The notes under the pieces: model-generated
What the model was told of the DNA's origin: nothing
The model's input: the letters and a program-made list of their open reading frames with translations, nothing else
Database searches by the model: none
Assembly: GCF_003725335.1 (NCBI RefSeq)
Contig: NZ_QIBY01000018.1
Coordinates: 1-44,063 of the forward strand
Direction: 5' to 3'
DNA: 44,063 nucleotides
Source: Parvibacter caecicola
GTDB taxonomy: Bacteria > Actinomycetota > Coriobacteriia > Coriobacteriales > Eggerthellaceae
In this document: positions 25,336 to 34,173 of the stretch, in pieces
How the letters are laid out: each line of letters opens with the position of its first letter
How positions within the stretch are numbered: the stretch's first letter is position 1
Made by a program: the position numbers and the translations under genes

Positions 25336-25441
25336 CTACGAAGAACGAATGGTGCGCGGCGGAGTGGGGCGGCGTGTCGCAGGCGGCGCGTGGGCGGGAA
25401 CGACGTGGCGCGGGGTGGCGGTGACCCCTAGCGTACTGCGG

Positions 25442-26281
25442 CTACTTGCCCGTATAAGCCGCTTGGAAGCGGGCGATGTCGTGCTCGTAAATTACCAAGG
25501 TGTAGTCGGGCTCTTCCAGGTAGAAGGGCACGCCGGCCAGCTTGGGGTGGTTCATCAGCGCCGCCAGGGCATTAAAGCCGATGGCGCCTTCGCCAATGCG
25601 GGCATGCCGGTCCACGTGGGAGCCGCAGGGGTACTTGCTGTCGTTCAGGTGCACCGCCAGCAGCTTGTCAAGCCCTAGCGCCTTGTCGAACTGCTGCAGC
25701 ACATCGTCCAGGTGCCCCGCAATGTCGTAACCTTCAGCCCAAACCGCGGCGGTATCCAGGCACACTCCCATGTGGTCGGGGTGCTTCACCTGGCCGATAA
25801 TCTGGGCCAGCTGCTGGAAGCTGCGGCCAATTTGCGTGCCCTCGCCGGCCATGGTGTCCAGCAGCACGCGGGTGGATTGCTGCGGTGTAATCACCTCGTT
25901 CAAGGCGGCGGCGCACTGGGCCATGGCCGCACCGGGCGTTTCTTCCAGAGCGCTGCCGGGGCGAATGAGGTAGTTGTGGCCCGGCAGTTGCTCCAGCCGC
26001 GCCAAGTCTTCGGTGTACACCATGATGGCGAAGTCGCGCGTGGCCTGGTGGTCGGTGGCAGGGTCGGCCGAATAGGGGGCGTAAGCCAGGGCGGTGGTTA
26101 TGCCGTGCTGGGCCGCAAAGGCCTGGTAGGCGGCCAGGTCTTTCTCGCTTTCTTGTGCTTGGGCGCCTCCGCGGGGATTGCGGGTGAAATACTGGAAGGT
26201 GTTGGCCTTTACCGAAACGGCTTCTTCCGCCATTTCCAAAAAGCCTTTGCGGCGGGAAAGATGGCAACCGATGGTGAGCAT
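25442..26281 (-). CDS. Endonuclease IV-like TIM-barrel protein with several metal ligands missing
   Basis: A 279-residue protein clearly homologous to deoxyribonuclease IV (Nfo): it starts MLTIGCHLSRRKGF and has NTFQYFTRNPRGG, AVHLNDSKYPCGSHVDRHARIGEG and FYLEEPDY. Compared with the nine zinc ligands of E. coli Nfo as I recall them, His216, Asp229, His231, Glu261 and Asp179 are kept. His69 is Tyr (AYAPY), His109 is Arg (IRPGS), Glu145 is Asp (LLDTMAG) and His182 is Ala (CLDTAAV). One zinc site would be largely lost. It may be inactive, use fewer metals, or act on another substrate. The ATG at 26281 has TAGGAG five bases upstream; the frame extends to 26398 without support. It lies between the menH and xth genes. 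Confidence 0.85.
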   Translation of the reverse strand: MLTIGCHLSRRKGFLEMAEEAVSVKANTFQYFTRNPRGGAQAQESEKDLAAYQAFAAQHGITTALAYAPYSADPATDHQATRDFAIMVYTEDLARLEQLPGHNYLIRPGSALEETPGAAMAQCAAALNEVITPQQSTRVLLDTMAGEGTQIGRSFQQLAQIIGQVKHPDHMGVCLDTAAVWAEGYDIAGHLDDVLQQFDKALGLDKLLAVHLNDSKYPCGSHVDRHARIGEGAIGFNALAALMNHPKLAGVPFYLEEPDYTLVIYEHDIARFQAAYTGK

Positions 26282-26405
26282 GGGGGCTCCTAACGTGAGG
26301 GCGCGCAGGCACAGGGCTGCGGCCGGGGCGGGCAGTTGCCCTTGATGGTAGTTCCGAGCGAGAGATGCCCCCTTGGGCTTGCGGCGCCTGTCGAGCAATT
26401 GTTGC

Positions 26406-26439
26406 CGCGTGTCAGGGGGACGTTCACTTTTGACACGCG
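26406..26439. repeat. Hairpin straddling the menH stop codon
   Basis: Perfect 9-bp arms CGCGTGTCA (26406-26414) and TGACACGCG (26431-26439) enclose the menH stop at 26424-26426. Without a T run it may stabilise the mRNA 3' end or slow transcription into the nfo-like gene. Confidence 0.5.
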
Positions 26440-27344
26440 TCGGCGAAGCGGGCGGGTTGCTCGAAGTGGGTGTTGTGGCCGGCGCCGGGGATGCTGCGCA
26501 GGGAAAACAGCGGCTGGTCGGCGAAGCGCTGCGCCAGATTGCGGCCGATGGCGGAGTATTTCTCGTCGAGCGCTCCGGCGATGTAGGTCACGGGAACGCC
26601 GCTACCCTCCATGAGTTGTTCCAGAGCCGCAAGTGTTTCGGCTTTGGCTGCTTGCCGGTGCTGCCCCATACCCTCAAGGGAAAACGCCAGCTCTTCCGGC
26701 GTATGGGACAGGCGCCCTTTCCTCAGCAGCTGTTGGCGTTCGGGGGGCAGTTGCCGTTGACTGGCGAAGAGGGGAAGCCCTGCCCACCAGTCCATGAAAA
26801 GCTCCGTCCCCTGAGTGCGGGCGCGGGCGGCCCACTGCTGGCTGCGCTGGGCGAAGGCGGCCCGTTGCCCGTCGGTTTCAGGCCCCAGCCCGGCGCTTTC
26901 CAGCACGCAGGCGGAAAGGGGCAGTTGATCGCCTGCGGCCGGCTGTTGGGTGGCCAGGGCGTGCAGCAGCAGCCGGCCTCCTTGGGAATAGCCCACGGTC
27001 ACGGGGGCGTTCCCTGCTGCCTTCTCCAGCGCGCGGGCCAGCGCCCGCAGTTGGGCGGCAGCCGCGTCCAGCTGGAAATGGGCAGGGTTCAGCTGCGGGG
27101 TTGCGTCCGGCGCCGTTGCCGATTTGAGGGGCCCTCGGCTGGCGGCGGCGCGCTGGGCATTGCCGGGAACGTCTACCGCGATGGCAAAGGGTTCTCCCGA
27201 TGCATTCGGCAGCGCCTCCAGCGCCCCTTCAAAGCCGAACAGGGGCATGCGGAAAAAGGGCCAACCCTTCAGGCGGGCCACCTCTTCCCAGGAATCGGCG
27301 GTTTGGGCAAAGCCGTGAATCAGCAGCAGAGGCGCCGCGTCCAT
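26424..27344 (-). CDS. menH: MenH-type alpha/beta hydrolase (SHCHC synthase)
   Basis: Likely removes pyruvate from SEPHCHC to give 2-succinyl-6-hydroxy-2,4-cyclohexadiene-1-carboxylate in menaquinone synthesis. The 306-residue alpha/beta hydrolase has the oxyanion motif LIHGFAQTADSW, the nucleophile elbow GYSQGGRLLL, the acid in AGALDEKY and the histidine in PGAGHNTHFEQP. It is longer than the usual ~250 residues because of an Ala/Pro-rich insert (about 60-95). The ATG at 27344 follows the menD stop by three bases, which supports MenH over a general hydrolase. The lid region is poorly conserved, so activity is inferred from motifs plus operon. Confidence 0.87.
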   Translation of the reverse strand: MDAAPLLLIHGFAQTADSWEEVARLKGWPFFRMPLFGFEGALEALPNASGEPFAIAVDVPGNAQRAAASRGPLKSATAPDATPQLNPAHFQLDAAAAQLRALARALEKAAGNAPVTVGYSQGGRLLLHALATQQPAAGDQLPLSACVLESAGLGPETDGQRAAFAQRSQQWAARARTQGTELFMDWWAGLPLFASQRQLPPERQQLLRKGRLSHTPEELAFSLEGMGQHRQAAKAETLAALEQLMEGSGVPVTYIAGALDEKYSAIGRNLAQRFADQPLFSLRSIPGAGHNTHFEQPARFADACQK

Positions 27345-27347
27345 GGG

Positions 27348-29204
27348 CTATTTCCCCTGGTAGGGGGCATAACGCCTCCGCACGTCCCGCAGCGCGGTGG
27401 GCACTTCGATCAGGCTGATGCCGGGCCGCTCCAGCGCTTCGAGGTAAGCGCTGCGGAACTGCTCCAGGCAGCGCGCCCGCACTGCCGGTACGGCGAAGGC
27501 CGCGGCCGCCGCCTGGAAATCCACATCCTGGGGAGTGAGGAACAGCCGCTGAAAGTAGGGCTCGTTCGAGCGCTGCGGCAGCATGTCGAAGATGGCGCCG
27601 CCGTTGTTGTTCATCAGCACCACTGCCAGGCTGGGCGGCCGCTCCATAGCCAGCAGTTCCCGCTGCAGCGCCAAAGCGTTCACATCGTGCAGCAAGGTAA
27701 GGTCGCCAGTGAAGAAAGTGGCTTGCCCGAACGCGATGGCGGCGCCGATGGCGGAGGATAGCGTGCCGTCGATGCCGTTTTGGCCGCGGTTGGCCAGCAG
27801 CGCCAGCGGTTTGTCCGTTTTCGTGCAGAAGGTGTCCAGGCAGCGGATGGCCATGGAGTTGGCGCTGAACAGGCAGCTGTAGGCGGGGATGAGGGCCAGC
27901 AGCTCGCGGGCGAGCGCTCCCTCGTGCACCGCGCCCTCTTCGGCCTTGGCGCTGGAGGCGGCCGCTACGGCTTCCCGTTGGGCGTTGTTGGCTTCAACCC
28001 ACGTGCGGAAAAACCGCTGTTGCTCATTGGTGGCGGCCGGGGGCTGGAAGGAGGCGATGAAATCCTGCGGCGCAAGGGCGGCGAAGAAGTCGGTGGCGGA
28101 GTTGAAGTCGCGGGTTTGCTGCTCATCCACCACAAGCTGCAGCGGCCGGCCGTCTTCCCAGCCGGGCACCGAAAGCGAAGCCCCCTTGGAAACGGGCCAA
28201 CGGCCGAAGCGAATTACCAGTTGAGGCTTCAGCTCGTCGGGCAGGGGGAACAGGTTGTCGTAGTTGTCGATCACGGCATCGGCCACCTGGCTTCGCAGCC
28301 CCGACAGGGGGTCGGCCAAAAGCGGCAGCTGCCACTTTTGGGCCCATTGGGTCAGGTCGTTGGCTTGCTGCAAGGTGTCGCAGCTGCCTTCGCCGGCGAA
28401 CACCACCGTGCGGTTGCCGGCAATTAGCTGTTGCAGCTGTTGCGCGGCGGCGGGGGTGAGCTGGCTGGTCACGGGCACCAGCGGCGCCCGGGTCTCGCGC
28501 GTATCGCTGGCATCGTCGCTCAAATCTAGCACCGAGAAGTCCGGCTTCAGCGGTTCTTCCAGAGGAAAGTTCAGGTGCACCGGGCCGGCCCCGCCGCTGC
28601 AGCCCTGGGCCGCTACGGGGAAGTTGCCGTCATGGGCGGGCAAGGCGAAGGGGTCCGCCTGCGCCGCGGGCCCGGTTGCCCCTTGGCGCCCTTGCGGCCC
28701 CACCGCCGCCAGTACCGCCTCGCGGGCTGCTTGGCGTGCAAAGGCCAGCAGCTGCGGCTGGGCCGAGGGCTCGGGCATTTGGCGGAACTGGCGCACATGG
28801 TGGCCGAAGATCTTCAGTTGATCGGTGGTTTGGGGCGCCCCCAGCTGCTGCAGCCGCAGCGGGCGGTCGCCGGTGAGCAGCAGCAATGGCACGCGGGAGG
28901 TTTCCGCCTCCACCACCGCCGGCAGATAGTTGGCCACCGCTGTGCCGGAGGTGCACACGGCCGCCACCGGCCGGCCGTGTGCCTTCGCCATCCCCAGCGC
29001 CAGAAACGCCGCGCCGCGCTCGTCCACATCCACCAGCACCCGCAGCTGCGAGGAGCGGCGGGCGGCCAGCTCCAGCGCGGTCATGGCAAGGCCGGTGGAG
29101 CGGGAGCCGGGGCTCACCACCACATCGTGCACCCCCCACTTCATCAGCTCATCGAAAAACGCCCCCAAGTACAGGGCGGTAGTTTGCGCGTGCGTAGCAG
29201 CCAT
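27348..29204 (-). CDS. menD: SEPHCHC synthase MenD
   Basis: A thiamine-diphosphate enzyme that joins isochorismate and 2-oxoglutarate in menaquinone synthesis. The 618-residue chain has the N-terminal VVVSPGSRSTGLAMTALE and DERGAAFLALGMAKAHGRPVA (with the activating Glu). It also has TSGTAVANYLPAVVEA, TGDRP, and the cofactor motif GDLTLLHDVNALALQ...NNNGGAIFD near the C-terminus. A Gly/Ala/Gln-rich insert (about 175-205) makes it slightly longer than typical. The ATG at 29204 has AGGA eight bases upstream; the gap after menF is 71 bases. Confidence 0.96.
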   Translation of the reverse strand: MAATHAQTTALYLGAFFDELMKWGVHDVVVSPGSRSTGLAMTALELAARRSSQLRVLVDVDERGAAFLALGMAKAHGRPVAAVCTSGTAVANYLPAVVEAETSRVPLLLLTGDRPLRLQQLGAPQTTDQLKIFGHHVRQFRQMPEPSAQPQLLAFARQAAREAVLAAVGPQGRQGATGPAAQADPFALPAHDGNFPVAAQGCSGGAGPVHLNFPLEEPLKPDFSVLDLSDDASDTRETRAPLVPVTSQLTPAAAQQLQQLIAGNRTVVFAGEGSCDTLQQANDLTQWAQKWQLPLLADPLSGLRSQVADAVIDNYDNLFPLPDELKPQLVIRFGRWPVSKGASLSVPGWEDGRPLQLVVDEQQTRDFNSATDFFAALAPQDFIASFQPPAATNEQQRFFRTWVEANNAQREAVAAASSAKAEEGAVHEGALARELLALIPAYSCLFSANSMAIRCLDTFCTKTDKPLALLANRGQNGIDGTLSSAIGAAIAFGQATFFTGDLTLLHDVNALALQRELLAMERPPSLAVVLMNNNGGAIFDMLPQRSNEPYFQRLFLTPQDVDFQAAAAAFAVPAVRARCLEQFRSAYLEALERPGISLIEVPTALRDVRRRYAPYQGK

Positions 29205-29275
29205 GCGGTGCGTCCTATCTTCTTGGTTCTCCGAAACGGGTCGGGGAGGGGTTGCGGCTCAATCCGGCAACGTCA

Positions 29276-30520
29276 TCATCCGAAAGCCGAAAGGATGGTG
29301 CGCAGTTTCAGGTTGATTTCCTCGTATTCCGCCTGGGCGTCGCTTTCCTCCACGATGCCGCAGCCGCCGTACACATACCCCATTTCGCCGTCGAACACGC
29401 CGGTGCGCAGCGCCACGGAAAACTCGCCATCGCCCGCGCCGTCCACATAGCCGCAAGCGCCGGCGTAAAAACCGCGGTTGTAGGGCTCAATGCGGCGGAT
29501 GAGCATGGTGGCCTCGCCCACCGGCGCGCCGGCGGTGGCGGGGGTGGGGTGCAAATCTTCCGCCAGCTGCCACAGGCTCACCCCTTCAAGCACCTGGGCC
29601 TTCACCGGCGTGAACAGGTGCTGCACGTGGGCCAGCCGCATGATGCGCGGCTCGGCGGGAATCTCCACGTTGTAGCAGATGCGCTCGAACACGGTGCGTA
29701 TGAAGTCCACCACGAACTGGTGCTCTTCGCGATTCTTGCGGTCGGCCATCAGCTGGCGGGCCAGTACTGCGCTCTCTTCGCCGTCCGCGTCGGCAGGACA
29801 GGTGCCCGCCAGGCACATCGATTCCACCGTGCAGCCGTTCTTGCGCACCAAAAGCTCGGGGGTGCAACCGCAGAAGAACACGTCGGCGTAGCGGTATAGC
29901 AGCACTGTGCCCACCGCGTCGCCGTCGATGAGGTTCACCAGCACGTCTTTCGACGAGAAGGGATGGCCCGCTTGCAGCCGCAGCCGCCGCGACAGCACCA
30001 CCTTCCGCACGCGCCCTTCGCTCAGAGCCTCGCCCGCCTGCGCCATGGCCTCTTGCCATTGCTCGCGGGAGTCCATTTCCAACTGGTACGGGATGGGGGC
30101 GGCGCTGCGCTCGGGGGCTCGCTCGCAGTCGCGGGAGAAACGCTGCACGCGGCCGGCGTACACCGGCCCCAGCGAGTTCACCTGCAGAAACGTCCCGCGT
30201 TCGTTCTCGATTAGCACCACTTCCGGCAGCATCAGCCTAAGCCGCGGGAACGATGAGAACAGCTCGTCGGCCAGCGCGGGGTTGGCGCCGTCGAAGCGGT
30301 TGAACGAGAAGAACACCGGCTGGGCGTGAACGGGCCCTTCCAAAGTTATTTCCGCCTCATCGAGGGTGGGCAGCGCCACGCAACGGCCTAGCCCCATGAA
30401 ACGCACCGGCGCCTCTTTGCGGTAGTAGACGAATTGGTCGGTGAAGCCCTTTTGCAGCAGGCAGAACGCGTCCACAATGTCGGCGTCGATGGCCTGGGTG
30501 TAGGAGTAAATCCTGGTCAT
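29276..30520 (-). CDS. menF: Isochorismate synthase (MenF type)
   Basis: Converts chorismate to isochorismate, the entry to menaquinone. The 414-residue chorismate-binding protein has the lysine segment VRKVVLSRRL, LVRKNGCTVESMCLAGT, the EEHQFVVDFI helix and the late LHPTPATAGAPVGEA and GFYAGACGYVDGAGDGEFSVALR motifs. The fold is shared with salicylate and anthranilate synthases. The position directly before menD makes MenF by far the best choice. The ATG at 30520 lacks a strong ribosome site and follows the ACT gene by 15 bases, suggesting coupling. Confidence 0.93.
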   Translation of the reverse strand: MTRIYSYTQAIDADIVDAFCLLQKGFTDQFVYYRKEAPVRFMGLGRCVALPTLDEAEITLEGPVHAQPVFFSFNRFDGANPALADELFSSFPRLRLMLPEVVLIENERGTFLQVNSLGPVYAGRVQRFSRDCERAPERSAAPIPYQLEMDSREQWQEAMAQAGEALSEGRVRKVVLSRRLRLQAGHPFSSKDVLVNLIDGDAVGTVLLYRYADVFFCGCTPELLVRKNGCTVESMCLAGTCPADADGEESAVLARQLMADRKNREEHQFVVDFIRTVFERICYNVEIPAEPRIMRLAHVQHLFTPVKAQVLEGVSLWQLAEDLHPTPATAGAPVGEATMLIRRIEPYNRGFYAGACGYVDGAGDGEFSVALRTGVFDGEMGYVYGGCGIVEESDAQAEYEEINLKLRTILSAFG

Positions 30521-30535
30521 GGCAGGGGCCCGCTG

Positions 30536-30811
30536 CTAGATTTTGTACATGAACTGGAACACGTCCTCCCGCTGGATGATCACTTGCACCCCCAGCGCCT
30601 GCCCGCATTGTTCCAGCTGCTGCTGCACTTCGTTGAAGCCGGCGGTTTCAGGGTCCAGCGTAACCAGCATGGTCATGGAGAAAATCTCGTCGTCGCCTAG
30701 GATGGTTTGGGAGATGTCGTCGATGTTGGCGTTGCATTGGGCCAGGGTAGTGGCCACCGCCGCCACGATGCCGCTGCGGTCTTTGCCCAGAACCGAGATG
30801 ACGCACTTCAT
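30536..30811 (-). CDS. ACT-domain protein (UPF0237)
   Basis: A 91-residue single ACT domain (MKCVISVLGKDRSGIVAAVATTLAQCNANIDDISQTIL...) ending in FQFMYKI. Such domains bind amino acids or other small ligands and regulate partners; this family's target is unknown. The ATG at 30811 has AGGAGG six to seven bases upstream, and the frame beyond it has no support. It is first in the menF-menD-menH transcript; a TACAAT -10 box lies at 30851-30856 on the minus strand. Whether it affects isochorismate synthesis is an open inference. Confidence 0.9.
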   Translation of the reverse strand: MKCVISVLGKDRSGIVAAVATTLAQCNANIDDISQTILGDDEIFSMTMLVTLDPETAGFNEVQQQLEQCGQALGVQVIIQREDVFQFMYKI

Positions 30812-30989
30812 GAAAGCCTCCTGTATATGAGGGGTTGCGTTTGTTGGGCTATTGTAGTCCAAGGCCCCCGCTGTTCATCATTCGGCTAACAGCTTCGGGC
30901 CGAAAATCCCTCCAGACCCCATCGGCACTATCATGGAGAAAATGCGAATCCCATAAGCGCGATTTGTCTGCGCCGGGAAAGGTCAGCTG

Positions 30990-32558
30990 ATGGGAACCTT
31001 CAACAAAAAGCGAAGCTTCAAGAAAACGGCATCACCCAACTCCAAGCCCACCGCCAAGGCTTCTGCGCCCCCGGCCATCGACAGGCCGCCCGTGCCGGTG
31101 GGGGCGCAGTTGTTCGGCAAAGAGAACCCCCAGGGCATGGGGCTGTTTCGCCTGTCCACCACGGTCATTACCCTCATCGTGGGAGCCGGCGTGTTCACCA
31201 TGTCGGGCGACCAGGCGGCCGGCGGGGCCAGCGGCGCCGCCATCGCCACCGCTTGGGGCATTTCCGGCGTGGGGGTGCTGTGCCTGGTGCTCACCTTCTT
31301 TGCGCTGTCAAGGCTGAAGCCCCACATCACCGGCGGTATCTTCGTGTACGCCCGCAAAGGCTTCGGCGAGTTTCTGGGCTTCGCCAGCGCCTGGGGTTAC
31401 TGGTGGGCCTCGTTGCTCACCACGGTAACCTTCTGCGCGCTGTTGTTCGAGTCGTTGGCGTTTTTCTTCCCCATCCTGGGGGAGGGGGACAACCTGTGGT
31501 GCTTGGCGGGGGCCACGGTGCTGGTGTGGGGCTACGCAGCGCTGGCCGCCCGCGGCATCGGGGAAATTTCCCTGGTGAATGCCGTAATCACCGTATCGAA
31601 GATCGTGCCCATCCTGTTTTCCATCATCCTCATCATTTTGCTGGGGAAGTTCAGCCCCGATCTGTTCTGGCAGAACTTCCACACCGGCGCCGACCCCAAC
31701 CTGGCCTTCTTCGATCAAATCAAGTCGGCCCTCATGCTTACCATGTGGGTGTTCGTGGGCATCGAGGGCGCGGTGGCGGTTTCCGGCCGCGCCAAGCGCC
31801 AGTCGGACGTGGGCAAGGCCACCCTCATCGCATTTTGCGGTGTAATGGCCATCTACCTGGCGGTTTCCATGTTGTCCATGGGCATCATGCCGCTTTCCGA
31901 TTTGGCGAACCTGCAAAACCCCAGCCTGGCTTACGTGATGGAGGCGGTGGTGGGGCCGTGGGGCGCCGGCTTCATCAACTTCGCGGTGTCGCTGTCGCTG
32001 GTGGGAGCCATGCTGGGCTACACCATCCTGGCCACCGAGGCGCCGTATTCGGCAGCGCTGCAGGGCATCTTCCCGCCAGAGTTTTCGCGCACCAACAAGC
32101 GGGGGGCGCCGGTGGTTACCATTTTGGCCACCACCGCCGTGGTACAGGTGTGCCTGTGCTTCTGGGTGCTTACAGGCGAGGCATATCAGTTCTTCTACGT
32201 CATTTGCGCCGCCATGATTTTGGTGCCCTACTTGCTCTCGGCGGCGTTTTTCGCCGTGGTCACTTTGCGAGAGAAGGCGCTGTTCGCCGAGCATCTGGGC
32301 GGGCCCATCATCCTGTGGCGCACCGTGGCGGTGCTGGGGGTGATTTACAGCCTGTTTCTGGGTTTCGCCGCCGGCAACAACGGCCTGGCGCTCATGTTCG
32401 CCCTGTACCTGGTGGGGCTGCCCCTGTACCTGTGGCAGCGGCATAAGCGCGGCCGCGTGCCCCTGCCCGCCTTCGCCGACAAAGCCGGTTTTGCCTTCTT
32501 TCTGGTAGTAGGCGTGGTGGCAGTGCTGCTGCTGGCGCTTGGAATCGTGACCATCTAG
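30990..32558 (+). CDS. APC-family amino acid antiporter (arginine/ornithine type)
   Basis: A 522-residue amino acid/polyamine/organocation transporter with about 12-13 membrane segments. After a basic, Lys/Pro-rich 45-residue N-terminus comes LSTTVITLIVGAGVFTMSGDQAAGGA, the substrate-binding first helix with its unwound Gly-rich turn. Later come FEHITGG-like PHITGGIFVYARKGFGEF, MWVFVGIEGAVAVSGRAKRQSDVGKAT and LGYTILATEAPYSAA. These match the basic amino acid antiporter branch (ArcD-like), so arginine-ornithine or a similar exchange is likely; exact substrate is not certain. No arginine deiminase genes are nearby. The ATG at 30990 has AAAGG eight bases upstream. A REP-like element follows the stop. 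Confidence 0.88.
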   Translation: MGTFNKKRSFKKTASPNSKPTAKASAPPAIDRPPVPVGAQLFGKENPQGMGLFRLSTTVITLIVGAGVFTMSGDQAAGGASGAAIATAWGISGVGVLCLVLTFFALSRLKPHITGGIFVYARKGFGEFLGFASAWGYWWASLLTTVTFCALLFESLAFFFPILGEGDNLWCLAGATVLVWGYAALAARGIGEISLVNAVITVSKIVPILFSIILIILLGKFSPDLFWQNFHTGADPNLAFFDQIKSALMLTMWVFVGIEGAVAVSGRAKRQSDVGKATLIAFCGVMAIYLAVSMLSMGIMPLSDLANLQNPSLAYVMEAVVGPWGAGFINFAVSLSLVGAMLGYTILATEAPYSAALQGIFPPEFSRTNKRGAPVVTILATTAVVQVCLCFWVLTGEAYQFFYVICAAMILVPYLLSAAFFAVVTLREKALFAEHLGGPIILWRTVAVLGVIYSLFLGFAAGNNGLALMFALYLVGLPLYLWQRHKRGRVPLPAFADKAGFAFFLVVGVVAVLLLALGIVTI

Positions 32559-32573
32559 CCTCCGCTGAGACAA

Positions 32574-32710
32574 AGTGAGACAAAGGGACAACCCTAATGT
32601 CTCATTCTGATGGCTTATTCGCCAGCTGCGGCATTATCCCCCCCGTTCCCCTGTCATGCCGCGAGGGAGATGTTAGGAATGAGACATTAGGGTTGTCCCT
32701 TTGTCTCACT
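32574..32710. repeat. REP-like perfect 34-bp inverted repeat
   Basis: Arms 32574-32607 and 32677-32710 are exact inverted copies containing GAGACAAAGGGACAACCCTA; the spacer is 69 bases. It fills the gap between the convergent APC and XRE genes, starting 15 bases after one stop and ending one base before the other. It can act as a two-way terminator. A diverged copy lies at 9436-9485. The outward TGAGACAAAG is repeated once more at 32565-32574. Confidence 0.9.
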
Positions 32711-32711
32711 G

Positions 32712-32990
32712 CTACATTACGCGGTAGTTTATGCGGAATTGCTCGCGGGGGTAATCGTCGGGGGGTACGGCCGTGAGGCCCATCTCGTACCAGCTGCGTT
32801 CATCGAACAGCTTTTCGACGGGGCACCCCAGCCCGCCCAGCACTTTGTCCAACTGGCTGAGGCCCGGGTTTCCCATGCCGTTTTCCAGTCGGTTCACCTG
32901 TTCGCGGCTTAGACCCACCATGTGCGCCAGTTGCTGCTGGGTGAGCCCCGACTGTATTCTCAGCCGTCGTATTTGGTCGCCTATTTTCAC
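32712..32990 (-). CDS. Small XRE-type helix-turn-helix regulator
   Basis: A 92-residue DNA-binding protein. The HTH is IRRLRIQSGLTQQQLAHMVGLSREQVNRLENGMGNP (about residues 6-40), followed by LSQLDKVLGGLGCPVEKLF and a short C-terminal tail. The GTG at 32990 is preferred: GGGAGAGACGAAG stands directly before it and the protein then begins KIGDQIRRLR as usual. The ATG at 33005 has no site. Targets are unknown. The neighbouring upstream region holds three TGTCA/CGTCA-like words (about 33040-33065) that might be operators. Confidence 0.85.
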   Translation of the reverse strand: MKIGDQIRRLRIQSGLTQQQLAHMVGLSREQVNRLENGMGNPGLSQLDKVLGGLGCPVEKLFDERSWYEMGLTAVPPDDYPREQFRINYRVM

Positions 32991-33315
32991 CTTCGTCTCT
33001 CCCATGGGAAGAGCGTAAGGCGGCCGTCCTCAGACATAGTGTCATATACGTCACACTTGTCACTTCTACACAGTGCCGTATTGCGGAGGTCGCATTATTG
33101 GGCCCCTTTCGTCCGTCGTGCCAACTTTGCCGTAACCATCGTGCTGGTTTCGCTTCGGCTGCTGCCCGCTTCCGCTCGCTGTTTTTGCGATATTTCTCTT
33201 GGGTTTTTCCCGCGTAGGGGCCCGTCCCGCGCTAATATGATAGATGCGCTTATTTCGTAGCTTAAACCCACTCTCAACGCAGCATATTGTTATTTCCCTA
33301 GGGAATTGGAGACCC
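32991..33315. other. Divergent regulatory region, XRE gene and menB
   Basis: No gene is supported. Near 33040-33065 the words TGTCA, CGTCA and TGTCA recur at about 10-base spacing. TAATAT at 33233-33238 is a plausible -10 for menB, with a weak -35. Confidence 0.5.
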
Positions 33316-34155
33316 ATGTCCGAACGTGTATGGCAGGTGGGCAAGGCCTACCGCGAGATAATTTACGAAACCTCTAACGGCATTGCGAAGATAACCATCA
33401 ATCGCCCCGAGCGCCGCAACGCCTTCACCCCCCTCACGGTGAACGAGTTGTACGACGCTTTCACCGTGGCGCGCGACGATGCCTCCATCGGCGTCATCAT
33501 CCTCACCGGCAAAAACCACGGTGGCCGCTACGAGGACGAGGCGTTCTGCTCTGGTGGCGACCAGAAAATCCGCGGCAACGGCGGTTATGTGGGCGAGGAC
33601 AACATTCCGCGCCTGAATGTGCTGGATCTGCAGCGGCTCATTCGCATCGTGCCTAAGCCGGTCATCGCCATGGTGAACGGCTATGCCATCGGTGGGGGCC
33701 ATGTACTGCACATCCTGTGCGACCTGTCCATCGCCGCCGAAACCGCCAAGTTCGGCCAAACCGGGCCGCGGGTGGGCTCGTTCGACGCCGGTTACGGCGC
33801 CGGGTATCTGGCCGCCATCGTGGGCCAGAAGAAGGCGCGGGAAATCTGGTACCTGTGCCGCCAATACAGTGCCGCCGAGGCGCTGGAAATGGGCCTGGTG
33901 AACAAAGTGGTGCCCTTCGAGCAGCTGGAAGAAGAGTGCTGCAGCTGGGCCGATGAGATGCTGGCCCTTTCCCCCACGGCGCTGCGGCTGATGAAGGCTT
34001 CCTTCAACGCCGCCACCGATGGTCTGGCCGGCATCGCGCAGCTGGGGGGCGACGCCACGCTGCTCTACTACACCTCCGACGAGGCAAAGGAAGGGCGCGA
34101 CGCCTTCAAGGAGAAGCGGGTGCCCGACTTCACCCAGTTCCCGAAATTCCCCTGA
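33316..34155 (+). CDS. menB: 1,4-dihydroxy-2-naphthoyl-CoA synthase MenB
   Basis: Closes the second ring of the naphthoquinone by converting o-succinylbenzoyl-CoA. The 279-residue crotonase-fold protein has [10 protein letters not shown], the CoA and oxyanion segment [28 protein letters not shown], and [18 protein letters not shown] with the catalytic aspartate. The glycine after QT is the residue found in bicarbonate-dependent MenB proteins (family knowledge). The ATG at 33316 has TTGGAG upstream; the earlier frame is unsupported. The MenE-MenC gene follows after 18 bases. Confidence 0.97.
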   Translation: MSERVWQVGKAYREIIYETSNGIAKITINRPERRNAFTPLTVNELYDAFTVARDDASIGVIILTGKNHGGRYEDEAFCSGGDQKIRGNGGYVGEDNIPRLNVLDLQRLIRIVPKPVIAMVNGYAIGGGHVLHILCDLSIAAETAKFGQTGPRVGSFDAGYGAGYLAAIVGQKKAREIWYLCRQYSAAEALEMGLVNKVVPFEQLEEECCSWADEMLALSPTALRLMKASFNAATDGLAGIAQLGGDATLLYYTSDEAKEGRDAFKEKRVPDFTQFPKFP

Positions 34156-34173
34156 TATCCTGCCTGCTAGCCT

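Noticed and set aside
32712-33005. XRE regulator starting at the ATG at 33005
   Set aside because: No ribosome site before this ATG, while GGGAGAGACGAAG lies directly before the GTG at 32990 and gives the normal family start.
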